11,190 nt of DNA from an uncultured Chitinophagaceae bacterium. Its GTDB lineage: Bacteria > Bacteroidota > Bacteroidia > Chitinophagales > Chitinophagaceae. The notes under the pieces are model-generated. The model saw only the letters and a program-made list of their open reading frames with translations. It was not told where the DNA came from and did not search any database. The stretch is from positions 1 through 11,190 of the forward strand of contig CAILAF010000491.1 in assembly GCA_903832075.1 (NCBI GenBank). Reading direction: 5' to 3'. The position numbers and the translations under genes are program-made. This document shows, piece by piece, positions 1 through 7,453 of the stretch (position 1 is the first letter of the stretch; the number at the start of each line of letters is the position of its first letter).

Positions 1-531
1 GTTATTTATGATTTGATAGAAATAAAAAAACATCATCACAACGCATTTGATTTTGTTCATCAACAAATAAAAAATGTTGTACAAAAACAACAGCAGCATA
101 TTGTAAGCAAATATCGTTTCATAAAAATTCCTGTTTGTTATGATGCAATATTTGCTTTAGATATCATTGAATTGGCAGAACAAAAAAATATTGCTGTTGA
201 TGAATTCATTCGTTTGCATACACAAAAAAAATATCGTGTATATATGATAGGATTCTTGCCGGGCTTCGCTTACATGGGAAAGGTTGATGAACAGATTGCA
301 ACACCGCGTAAATCAACACCGCGAACAAATATTGTTGCAGGAAGTGTAGGTATTGCCGGAGAACAAACAGGAATTTATCCATTCGATTCTCCCGGCGGAT
401 GGAATATTATTGGAAGAACACCGATAAAAATGTTTGATATAAAAAAAGAACAACCAACATTTTTACAGGCAGGAGATGAAGTAGAATTTGTTCCGATTAG
501 TGTAGAAGAATTTAATAAGCTATCATCGTGA
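1..531 (+). CDS. pxpB: 5-oxoprolinase subunit B (KipI/AHS1 family), 5' end cut by window edge
   Basis: The reading frame is open to base 1, so the first part of the gene lies outside the window; 176 codons are visible against roughly 220-240 for the family. The TTG at position 13 is only an in-frame codon, not a believable start. Conserved family blocks are IPVCYD, GFLPGFAYMG (bases 250-279), TPRKSTPRTNIVAGSVGIAG and FDSPGGWNIIGRTP, covering the AHS1/cyclophilin-like fold. With PxpC and PxpA this protein forms the cytoplasmic ATP-dependent 5-oxoprolinase (5-oxoproline + ATP + 2 H2O to L-glutamate + ADP + Pi). In Bacillus the homologue KipI is also described as an inhibitor of the sporulation kinase KinA, but the pxpA and pxpC neighbours here point to the metabolic role. 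The TGA stop overlaps the GTG start of pxpC by four bases (GTGA), a sign of translational coupling. The family assignment is secure; the true start is unseen. Confidence 0.95.
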   Translation, partial: VIYDLIEIKKHHHNAFDFVHQQIKNVVQKQQQHIVSKYRFIKIPVCYDAIFALDIIELAEQKNIAVDEFIRLHTQKKYRVYMIGFLPGFAYMGKVDEQIATPRKSTPRTNIVAGSVGIAGEQTGIYPFDSPGGWNIIGRTPIKMFDIKKEQPTFLQAGDEVEFVPISVEEFNKLSS

Positions 532-1529
532 GTATAAAAATTATTAAACAAGGTGTTGCCGATAGCATTCAGGATGCAGGAAGATTTGGCTATCAACATT
601 TGGGAATTAATCCAAATGGTGTGATGGATATTGTTGCTGCACAAACAGCAAACATGTTGGTGGGAAATAATTTAAACGATGCAGTAATTGAATTACATTT
701 TCCTGCATCAGTATTTTTATTTGAGCAACAAACTATCATTGCATTAAGCGGTGCAGATTTTTCTGCAATGATTAATGATATTTTTATTCCTATTAACACG
801 CCAATTGTTGTTAATAAAAATTGCGTTTTACAGTTTACTAAAATAAAAGAAAGTGCCAGATGTTATCTTGCCATCAAAAGCGGGTTACATATTCCTGAAT
901 GGTTAAACAGTTACAGCACCAACACCAAAGCCAATGTCGGCGGGCATTTGGGAAGATGCTTACAAAAGAATGATATATTGAATTTTAATGTTCATTTTAA
1001 TTATTCATTGTTATTAAAAAATAATGATTGTATTATTTTAAACTGGAAAGCAGATGTAAATAATTTATATCAAAACAATCGTATTATTCATATCACGAAA
1101 GGAAATGAATATGATTGGTTAAATGAATCATCAAAAAAAATATTTGCATCTTCTTCTTTTATCATCACAACAAGAAGCGATAGAATGGGTTATCGAATGA
1201 AAGGAGAATCATTGCAAACAGAAAATAATCAACAACTAATTTCAACAGGAATAACAAAAGGAACCATACAATTATTACCCGATGGTCAGTTAATTATTTT
1301 AATGGCAGATCATCAAACTACCGGTGGTTACCCGAGAGTGGCACATGTAATCAGTGCTGATATTTCTTCATTGGCACAATATTCTTTCAACACTGCTGTT
1401 CAATTTAAATTCATTGAACAGCAGGAAGCAGAAGATATTTTTTTCAAACAATATCAATATTTGCAGCAACTGCAAAATGCCTGTATCTTTCGTTTACAAG
1501 AATATTTATCTCGACATGGCATCCATTGA
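528..1529 (+). CDS. pxpC: 5-oxoprolinase subunit C (KipA/AHS2 family)
   Basis: 333 residues, close to the usual family length. It begins with GTG inside the pxpB stop. Family signatures seen are VADSIQDAGRFGYQHLGINP near the N-terminus, GVMD, LSGADFSA, CYLAIKSGL, the TTRSDRMGYRMKG block, and GTIQLLPDGQLIILMADHQT followed by TGGYPRVAHVI, which is the hallmark of AHS2/KipA proteins. It is homologous to part of the urea carboxylase/allophanate hydrolase assembly and is thought to form the PxpBC complex that phosphorylates 5-oxoproline, with PxpA completing ring opening. No signal peptide or membrane segment is visible, so it should be cytosolic. Its last 14 bases overlap the start of pxpA. No Shine-Dalgarno sequence precedes the GTG, as is usual in Bacteroidota. 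The overlap geometry fixes the start well. Confidence 0.95.
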   Translation: MSIKIIKQGVADSIQDAGRFGYQHLGINPNGVMDIVAAQTANMLVGNNLNDAVIELHFPASVFLFEQQTIIALSGADFSAMINDIFIPINTPIVVNKNCVLQFTKIKESARCYLAIKSGLHIPEWLNSYSTNTKANVGGHLGRCLQKNDILNFNVHFNYSLLLKNNDCIILNWKADVNNLYQNNRIIHITKGNEYDWLNESSKKIFASSSFIITTRSDRMGYRMKGESLQTENNQQLISTGITKGTIQLLPDGQLIILMADHQTTGGYPRVAHVISADISSLAQYSFNTAVQFKFIEQQEAEDIFFKQYQYLQQLQNACIFRLQEYLSRHGIH

Positions 1530-2259
1530 TTTGAATTGTGATATGGGCGAAGGCATGAATAATGATGAACAATTAATGCCTTTTATCAGCAGCGCTAATA
1601 TTGCCTGCGGCTTTCATGCCGGCAATGCAGATATTATGAAACATACGTTGGAAGCGGCTTTGCGCAATGGCGTTGCGATTGGCGCACATCCGGGATTCAA
1701 TGATAAAAAGAATTTCGGCAGAACAGAAATGCAATTGTCGTCAAATGAATTATATGATTTGATTACGTATCAAATTTATCTATTGCAAAAAATTTGCGAC
1801 GAATTTAATGTTCGTATTCATCACATCAAACCGCATGGCGCATTGTATAATATGGCGGCAAAAAATATTGAGATGAGTAAAACAATTGCCGAAGCGATTA
1901 AAGATGTTGATGAACATTTTATTTTATACGGATTAAGCGGAAGTCATTTAATCAATGAAGCAAAAAAAATAAATTTAAAAACAGCAAGTGAAGTTTTTGC
2001 TGACAGAACTTATCAGAATGATGGCAGTTTAACTTCCAGAAATTTTTCGAATGCATTAATTGAAAATGAAAATATTTCTGTTCAACAAGTTTTACAAATG
2101 GTTCAAAAGCAAAGCGTGACAAGCGTTTCGGGCAACACCATTAAAATAAAAGCAGACACTATTTGTATTCACGGAGATGGAAAACATGCAATTGATTTTG
2201 CAAAAAAAATAAATCAAACACTTAAACAAAATAATATTGAAATTAAAACTATTCAATAA
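1516..2259 (+). CDS. pxpA: 5-oxoprolinase subunit A (LamB/YcsF family)
   Basis: 247 residues from the ATG at 1516, matching the normal family size of about 245-255. The frame is open further upstream, to about 1354, but that stretch lies inside pxpC and has no family similarity. Family motifs in order: DLNCDMGEG (residues 5-13), ACGFHAGN (30-37), GAHPGF followed by FGR (56-69), IKPHGALYN (104-112), the EVFADRTYQNDGSL block, and CIHGDG near the end. These Asp/His-rich motifs line the polysaccharide-deacetylase-like TIM-barrel active site of the family. PxpA acts with PxpB and PxpC in ATP-dependent cleavage of 5-oxoproline to glutamate, a clean-up route for spontaneously formed or scavenged pyroglutamate. 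The 5' end overlaps pxpC by 14 bases and the 3' end overlaps the transporter gene by 23 bases if that gene starts at TTG 2237. Confidence 0.95.
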   Translation: MASIDLNCDMGEGMNNDEQLMPFISSANIACGFHAGNADIMKHTLEAALRNGVAIGAHPGFNDKKNFGRTEMQLSSNELYDLITYQIYLLQKICDEFNVRIHHIKPHGALYNMAAKNIEMSKTIAEAIKDVDEHFILYGLSGSHLINEAKKINLKTASEVFADRTYQNDGSLTSRNFSNALIENENISVQQVLQMVQKQSVTSVSGNTIKIKADTICIHGDGKHAIDFAKKINQTLKQNNIEIKTIQ

Positions 2260-3430
2260 AAAATTTTTAAGTGGTGCAACTTTAGGTGCTGCATTTTTAA
2301 TGGCCAATTCATCTATTGGTCCCGGTTTTCTTACGCAAACAACAGTGTTCACACAACAACTCCTAACCAGTTTTGGATTTGTGATTTTAGTTTCTGTTTT
2401 ATTAGATATTGGTGCACAATTAAATACCTGGAGAATATTAACAGTGAGTGAAATGCGTGCACAGGATTTATCCAATCAATTATTACCGGGTCTTGGATAT
2501 TTTTTATGTGCAATAGTTGTGTTGGGTGGATTTGCATTTAATATTGGCAATATTGCAGGATGTGGTCTTGGCTTGAATGTGTTGACTGGCTTGAGTTTCA
2601 AAGAAGGTGCAATTATCAGTTGTATTGTTGCGTTGATTTTATTTTGGGTAAAAGAGATCGGTAAAATGTTAGATGGATTCACAAAAATTCTGGGTACCAT
2701 AAAAATATTATTGACATTATTTATTGCATTTGCAGCGCATCCGCCGTTGTTGCAAAGTATTCATCACACATTTATTCCGGACAAAATTTCTACTGCTGCT
2801 ATTGTTACCATTGTTGGCGGAACAGTTGGCGGTTATATTACTTTTTCCGGCGCACATCGTTTATTAGATGCCGGTATTAAAGGAAGAGAAAATATTCAGC
2901 AAGTAAATAAAAGTGCATTAAGCGGAATTATTATTTCAACTATTATGCGTTTCATTTTATTTCTTGCAGTTGTTGGTGTTGTAATAAATGGTGTGGTGTT
3001 AGATACGAATAATCCTGCTTCAACTGTTTTTCAAACTGCAGCAGGAAATATTGGATTGAGAATTTTTGGTGTGGTGTTATGGAGTGCTGCTATTTCATCA
3101 GTTGTTGGTGCAGCTTATACTTCTGTTTCATTCTTTAAAACATTTCATCCCATATTCATTAAATATGAAAGATGGTGTATCTCTGTCTTCATTATTCTTT
3201 CCACCTGCATTTTTGTTTTCATTGGTAAACCAAAAGAATTATTATTGTTCGCAGGTATCGCCAATGGATTTATTTTACCCATTGCATTGGCAATTATTTT
3301 AATTGCATCAACAAAGATAAAATTAATGAACGGCTATCAACATCCTTTGTGGATGCGGCTTTCGGGCTGGGCTGTTGTTGCTTTAATGGGATGGATGAGT
3401 TGCGTGGCTGTTTATGATCTGATCAAATAA
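2237..3430 (+). CDS. NRAMP-superfamily membrane transporter linked to 5-oxoprolinase genes (YcsG-like)
   Basis: 397 residues with about eleven hydrophobic segments (roughly 11-32, 42-60, 86-108, 123-138, 150-167, 187-204, 228-252, 272-295, 312-330, 334-356, 374-393), fitting the LeuT-like fold of the NRAMP family. The first segment carries SSIGPGFLTQT where metal-transporting NRAMPs have DPGN, so both metal ligands are changed (GPGF, residues 28-31). The sixth segment (VGGTVGGYITFSGAHRL) has no methionine where the metal-binding Met normally sits. In Bacillus an NRAMP-like gene, ycsG, lies in the same kip/ycsF cluster, so the association is known. My inference is that this is an inner-membrane carrier for 5-oxoproline or a related compound rather than Mn/Fe. 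The start is TTG 2237, because the next in-frame ATG (2300) would cut into the first membrane helix. The upstream frame is closed by a TAA at 2210. Confidence 0.85.
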   Translation: MKLKLFNKKFLSGATLGAAFLMANSSIGPGFLTQTTVFTQQLLTSFGFVILVSVLLDIGAQLNTWRILTVSEMRAQDLSNQLLPGLGYFLCAIVVLGGFAFNIGNIAGCGLGLNVLTGLSFKEGAIISCIVALILFWVKEIGKMLDGFTKILGTIKILLTLFIAFAAHPPLLQSIHHTFIPDKISTAAIVTIVGGTVGGYITFSGAHRLLDAGIKGRENIQQVNKSALSGIIISTIMRFILFLAVVGVVINGVVLDTNNPASTVFQTAAGNIGLRIFGVVLWSAAISSVVGAAYTSVSFFKTFHPIFIKYERWCISVFIILSTCIFVFIGKPKELLLFAGIANGFILPIALAIILIASTKIKLMNGYQHPLWMRLSGWAVVALMGWMSCVAVYDLIK

Positions 3431-3446
3431 TTTTAAATTCATTCAA

Positions 3447-3830
3447 ATGTTTGTATTCAATTTTATTGGAAATATAATATGGTTAATCTTCGGCGGATTG
3501 ATCGCTGCATTTAGTTATTGTATTTGCGGAATATTTTTGTGTGCAACAATCATTCTTATTCCTTTTGGATTGCAATGTTTTAAACTTTCTGCTTTTGTTT
3601 TATGGCCCTTTGGAAGAAAAGCGGTGTATGCAAAAAATAGCGGCGGTTGTTTACAAACCATTGCTAATATTATTTGGATATTAAGCGGTGGCTTATGGAC
3701 TGCTGTTGTTCATTTGTTTTTTGGAATTATACTTTGCATTACAATCATCGGAATTCCATTTGGTAAAAAACATTTTGAATTAATGGAAATATCCATGATG
3801 CCATTTGGAAAGAAAATTGTTAATGCTTAA
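3447..3830 (+). CDS. yccF: YccF domain-containing inner membrane protein
   Basis: 127 residues made of two copies of the YccF domain. Copy 1 covers about residues 4-58 (IGNIIWLIFGGL, then IPFGLQCFKLS, then WPFGRK) and copy 2 about 69-123 (IANIIWILSGGL, then IPFGKKHFELM, then MPFGKK). Each copy holds a pair of hydrophobic stretches, giving about four membrane segments. The tandem arrangement is normal for the family, whose E. coli member is about 148 residues; its biochemical role is unknown. The ATG lies 16 bases after the stop of the transporter gene, so cotranscription with the pxp cluster is likely, although no functional link is known. The last 11 bases overlap the 3' end of the oppositely oriented hydrolase gene. 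Confidence 0.88.
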   Translation: MFVFNFIGNIIWLIFGGLIAAFSYCICGIFLCATIILIPFGLQCFKLSAFVLWPFGRKAVYAKNSGGCLQTIANIIWILSGGLWTAVVHLFFGIILCITIIGIPFGKKHFELMEISMMPFGKKIVNA

Positions 3831-4677
3831 ATAATTCGAAACCTGATATTTTTTTATATGCTCTATTAAAGAATGCATCAACCTCTGCATTAAATTTATC
3901 TCTATTCTCAAATACCAATACACCATGTCCCGAATTTGGTGCAATCCATAAATTAGATTTTGAAATTGATTTAGCAATAAGCAATGTGTGCTCTGGTTTA
4001 ATAACATCATGATCTCCACCAATCACTAAAGTTGGACATTGAATTTTAGAAAGATCTTGTGTTGTTAAATGTGGTTGTGAAAGAATTAAATTATAATGTC
4101 TTTTCATTACTTTCAGTTCAACAGTTTCTTTTTGCATTTTCATCATTTTATACTGCATATTAAACATGTTGAGGATAAAAGGTTCGATTGAAGTTGAGTC
4201 TGGCCAAAGGTTTGCGCCGGTAATGGCAAGCTTCTTAACTTTTTCAGGATGCCTGATAGAAAGTAATAAACCATTGATGCCACCATCACTCCAGCCCAAA
4301 ACATAACTTGAATCAATATGTAAATAATCGAGTAATGCTGCATAATCATCGCTCATCATTTCATAACTTAAAGAATCTGTCATGTGCAAAGTGTCCAATG
4401 TTCTTCCGTGATCTCTACTATCTGCAACAATGACTTTATACTTTTTAGAAAAATAAGGAATTTGATATTCAAAATCTCTGATCGAACCACTATTACCATG
4501 AATAATTAAAAGCGGTTGCCCTGCGCCATAAATTTCATAATACATATTAATGTCACGGATTTTTGCAGTATGACCAGCTTTTAGATTATCCCCATAATGC
4601 AATGTAGTATCAGTTCTTTGTGCATTTAGAATATTGGTAAAGAGAAAAAATGAAATGAATAATAATAAATTTTTCAT
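3820..4677 (-). CDS. exported alpha/beta hydrolase
   Basis: 285 residues when started at the ATG at 4677, which directly begins a signal peptide: MKN, a hydrophobic core LLLFISFFLF, and a probable signal peptidase I site near ILNAQ. An ATG 12 codons further upstream (4713) would bury this peptide and is less likely. The alpha/beta-hydrolase fold is clear: LLIIHGNSG (oxyanion region, 57-65), ADSRDHGRT (85-93), nucleophile Ser130 in GWSDGG, acid Asp222 or Asp224 in GGDHDVI, and catalytic His251 in NSGHGV. It should therefore be a periplasmic or cell-envelope esterase or hydrolase; the substrate cannot be told from sequence. The gene converges on yccF, sharing 11 bases at the 3' ends, and diverges from the S9 peptidase gene. 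On the minus strand TTATTTTG (4718-4711) is one base off the Bacteroidota -7 box and could be its promoter. Confidence 0.88.
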   Translation of the reverse strand: MKNLLLFISFFLFTNILNAQRTDTTLHYGDNLKAGHTAKIRDINMYYEIYGAGQPLLIIHGNSGSIRDFEYQIPYFSKKYKVIVADSRDHGRTLDTLHMTDSLSYEMMSDDYAALLDYLHIDSSYVLGWSDGGINGLLLSIRHPEKVKKLAITGANLWPDSTSIEPFILNMFNMQYKMMKMQKETVELKVMKRHYNLILSQPHLTTQDLSKIQCPTLVIGGDHDVIKPEHTLLIAKSISKSNLWIAPNSGHGVLVFENRDKFNAEVDAFFNRAYKKISGFELFKH

Positions 4678-4745
4678 GTAGCAGATTTTGGTACTCGTGA
4701 ATTGAAGTATCAAAATAAATATTTAATATTTTAAAGAAAAAGTTA

Positions 4746-4812
4746 ATTCGTTTGTAATGATTCTATCCTTCTGTCAAAAAAATTAAATAGTTCGATTCGC
4801 TTGTAATAGATT
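4746..4812 (+). repeat. pair of short direct repeats upstream of the S9 peptidase gene
   Basis: ATTCGTTTGTAATGATT at 4746 and ATTCGCTTGTAATAGATT at 4795 share ATTCGyTTGTAAT with one difference and start 49 bases apart, which is close to five helical turns. They lie in the divergent gap between the hydrolase and peptidase genes, and the second copy is just before the ATG at 4815. They may be binding sites for a regulator or a chance product of AT-rich DNA. TTCGTTTG within the first copy is one base off the TAnnTTTG promoter box. Confidence 0.35.
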
Positions 4813-4835
4813 TAATGTTCCAAAAACTTTTTGTT

Positions 4836-7280
4836 ATGAGAATATTCTTTTCCTTTTGTTTAGTTATTATTTCTTTTTCTGTTAAGTCGCAATTAACAGT
4901 AGAAAAAATTATGAAAGACCAGAAATGGATCGGCACATCACCATCCGGTGTTTTCTGGAGTTGGGATAATAAATCCGTTTATTTCAATTGGAATCCCGAT
5001 AAAAATATTTCCGACTCCCCTTATGTCTATTCTCTTTCAACAAAAGAAATTACCAAAGCAAAATACAGTGAAGCACAATTAGCGAATGCAATTACCAATG
5101 GAACTTATAATAGCAGCAACACACAATTAGTATATTCTTATAAAGGAGATATTTTTTTATTAGATATAAAGACCAATAAAACAATACGTGTTACACAAAC
5201 AGAAGAAGCAGAAACCAATCCGAAGTTTATTGGTAATGATGAATGGATAGCTTTTTCCCGTAATCAAAATTTATACGGATGGAATATTAAAACAGGCATC
5301 ACACAACAATTCACCAATATTGTAAGAAGTGCTGAAACACCTGCTGCGCCTGCTGTTGCCGGTGGTGGATTTGGTGGTGGCGGCGGAAGAGGCGGTGGTG
5401 GTAATGCAGCAAGAGGCGGTGGCGGTAATACAAATGCAATTGCAAATAATGGTAATCAGCAAGATCAATTTCTGCAACAACAACAATTGGCAACATCCGA
5501 TATTTTAAAACAACGCAAAGAAAAAAGAGAAGCAAGAAATGCATTTTTAAAAACAATAAAAGATGATGATACATTAAAGACCATCAACATTGGCGATAGA
5601 ACATTACAAAGTTTACAAATTTCACCTGATGGAAGATTTGTTACTTATCGTTTATTTACTGCACCAACAAATGCAAAGAATACCATTGTTCCCGATTATG
5701 TGACAGAAAGCGGTTATACAACAGACATCAATAACAGAACAAAAGTTGGTACACCGCAAGGTCGTTATGATTTTTATGTGTATGATAAAAAAAGAGATAC
5801 AGTAATGATGATTACTGTTGATTCATTGCCGGGAATAACAGATGCTCCTGATTATTATAAAGACTATAAAAAATTTGCGAACAGAAGAGCAATGCCGCGA
5901 AATGTAACATTTGGTAATTTAGTTTGGAATGAAAGCGGAAGCAATGCCATATTGGATATTCGTTCGCAGGATTATAAAGACAGATGGATTGTTTTATTGA
6001 ATGCAGAGAACGGGAAAATAAAATCAATAGACAGACAAAGAGATGAAGCCTGGATTGGCGGGCCGGGGACAAGTGGTTTTGGTGCAAGCATCAAATGGAT
6101 CAATGATGATGTTTTTTATTTTCAAAGTGAAGCAACCGGTTATTCTCATCTGTATACTTATAATATCAACACATCTTCTAAAACCCAACTCACACAAGGG
6201 AAGTATGAAGTTCAGGATCTGTGGTTGAGTAAAACAAAACAATATTTTTATTTAGTCACCAATGAAGAACATCCCGGAAAACAAAATTGGTATAAAATAA
6301 AAATAGACGGCACAGGTAAAGAAAAAATCAGCAATGCAACAGGTGGTTATGAAGTAGCCTTATCTCCTGATGAAAAATATATTGCGTATCGTTATTCATA
6401 TATCAATAAACCATGGGAATTATTTATTCAGGAAAATGTTGCCAATAAAAAATCAATACAAATAACAAACAAAGCACAGAGCGATGAATTTAAATCTTAT
6501 GCATGGAGAGAAAATAAAATTTTCAGTTTCTCTGCAAGAGATGGTCAACCTGTTTATGCAAGATTATACGAACCAAAAAAAGGAACAAAAAATAATGCTG
6601 CTGTAATTTTTGTTCATGGTGCAGGTTATTTGCAAAATGTACATTATTGGTGGAGCAATAATTATCCGCGGGAATATATGTTCAATAATTTATTGGCAGA
6701 TAAAGGTTATACAGTTATTGATATTGATTATCGCGGCAGTGCCGGTTATGGCAGAGATTGGAGAACAGGAATTTATCGCTTCATGGGTGGTAAAGATTTA
6801 GATGATGAAGTTGATGCAGCACATTATTTAGTAAAGGAATTGGGGATTGATTCAACCCGAATCGGAATGTATGGCGGTAGTTATGGCGGCTTCATGACAT
6901 TGATGGCGATGTTTACCGCACCCGATGTAATCAAGGCCGGTGCTGCATTGCGGCCTGTTACCGATTGGGCACATTATAATCATGGCTATACCGCGAACAT
7001 TTTAAATGAACCGTTTAATGATAGTATTGCTTATGCAAAATCATCACCAATCAATTTTGCAAGTGGATTAAAAAATCATTTATTGATCTGTCATGGTATG
7101 GTAGATCAAAATGTAAATTTTCAAGATGCGGTGAGATTAAACCAACGATTGATTGAATTAGGAAAAGATAATTGGAGTATGGCAGTTTATCCGGTAGAAG
7201 ATCATGGTTTTGTTGAACCAAGCAGTTGGACGGATGAATACAAAAGAATTTTAAAATTATTTGATACTTGGTTGAGGTGA
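4836..7280 (+). CDS. exported S9 family peptidase (prolyl oligopeptidase / DPP-IV-like)
   Basis: 814 residues from the ATG at 4836, where a signal peptide begins (MRIFFSFCLVIISFSVKSQ). An in-frame ATG at 4815 adds seven residues and cannot be excluded; residue numbers here use 4815 as residue 1. The N-terminal two thirds is a beta-propeller with repeated strands such as GDIFLLDIKTNKTIRVT, SPDGRFVTYRL and SPDEKYIAYRY. The C-terminal part is an alpha/beta hydrolase with FVHGAG (oxyanion), DYRGSAGYGRDW, nucleophile Ser689 in GGSYGG, Asp764 in HGMVDQNV and His797 in EDHGF, a complete Ser-Asp-His triad. It should cleave short peptides, probably in the periplasm. I do not see a clear DPP-IV Glu-Glu motif, so dipeptidyl peptidase specificity is not assured. 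A glycine-rich, then Gln/Asn-rich insert (about residues 183-224) interrupts the propeller. The gene ends before a strong terminator at 7393-7422. Confidence 0.93.
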   Translation: MRIFFSFCLVIISFSVKSQLTVEKIMKDQKWIGTSPSGVFWSWDNKSVYFNWNPDKNISDSPYVYSLSTKEITKAKYSEAQLANAITNGTYNSSNTQLVYSYKGDIFLLDIKTNKTIRVTQTEEAETNPKFIGNDEWIAFSRNQNLYGWNIKTGITQQFTNIVRSAETPAAPAVAGGGFGGGGGRGGGGNAARGGGGNTNAIANNGNQQDQFLQQQQLATSDILKQRKEKREARNAFLKTIKDDDTLKTINIGDRTLQSLQISPDGRFVTYRLFTAPTNAKNTIVPDYVTESGYTTDINNRTKVGTPQGRYDFYVYDKKRDTVMMITVDSLPGITDAPDYYKDYKKFANRRAMPRNVTFGNLVWNESGSNAILDIRSQDYKDRWIVLLNAENGKIKSIDRQRDEAWIGGPGTSGFGASIKWINDDVFYFQSEATGYSHLYTYNINTSSKTQLTQGKYEVQDLWLSKTKQYFYLVTNEEHPGKQNWYKIKIDGTGKEKISNATGGYEVALSPDEKYIAYRYSYINKPWELFIQENVANKKSIQITNKAQSDEFKSYAWRENKIFSFSARDGQPVYARLYEPKKGTKNNAAVIFVHGAGYLQNVHYWWSNNYPREYMFNNLLADKGYTVIDIDYRGSAGYGRDWRTGIYRFMGGKDLDDEVDAAHYLVKELGIDSTRIGMYGGSYGGFMTLMAMFTAPDVIKAGAALRPVTDWAHYNHGYTANILNEPFNDSIAYAKSSPINFASGLKNHLLICHGMVDQNVNFQDAVRLNQRLIELGKDNWSMAVYPVEDHGFVEPSSWTDEYKRILKLFDTWLR

Positions 7281-7316
7281 TATACGATTTTAAATTTACG
7301 ATATACAATTTATGAT

Positions 7317-7385
7317 TGTCATTCTGAACGAATTGAAGAATCAGATTTTTCTTTGTGCAAATGTTTCGCTTTGCTTAACATGACA
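7317..7385. repeat. degenerate REP-like palindromic element
   Basis: The stretch begins TGTCATTCTGAACGAA and ends TTCGCTTTGCTTAACATGACA. The outer TGTCAT/ATGACA is a perfect 6-bp inverted terminus, and beyond it the two ends match in reverse complement at about 14 of 21 positions. From general knowledge, elements starting GTCATTCTGAGCGAA.. and ending ..TTCGCT..CATGACA are common dispersed intergenic repeats in Bacteroidota genomes, and this looks like a decayed copy. It lies between the S9 peptidase stop and the terminator. Only one copy is in the window, so the repeat nature rests on family resemblance. Confidence 0.6.
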
Positions 7386-7392
7386 AAAATAT

Positions 7393-7422
7393 AAAAGCCA
7401 CAACAGTATTGTTGTGGCTTTT
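7393..7422. terminator. bidirectional Rho-independent terminator between S9 peptidase and rho genes
   Basis: A perfect 13-bp stem: AAAAGCCACAACA (7393-7405), a four-base loop GTAT, then TGTTGTGGCTTTT (7410-7422). A T-run follows on the plus strand and an A-rich run precedes it, so both transcripts end in U-rich tracts. It lies 113 bases after the peptidase stop and about 31 bases after the rho stop, so it probably ends both converging transcripts. Confidence 0.88.
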
Positions 7423-7453
7423 TCTTATAACTTAATACTTATCACTTACAACT

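Noticed and set aside
1354..1515. Upstream extension of the pxpA frame giving a 301-residue product
   Set aside because: It lies wholly inside pxpC, has no family similarity, and the ATG at 1516 gives the normal length and N-terminal motif.
2237..2299. Starting the transporter at ATG 2300
   Set aside because: This would remove most of the first membrane helix, including residues preceding the conserved GPG turn.
4815..4835. First ATG of the S9 peptidase frame as the start
   Set aside because: The ATG at 4836 begins a canonical signal peptide directly; the upstream one adds only seven residues. It remains possible.
5271..5574. Minus-strand open frames opposite the glycine-rich peptidase insert
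   Set aside because: Produced by the repetitive GGT/GGC codons read backwards; no start context or family similarity.
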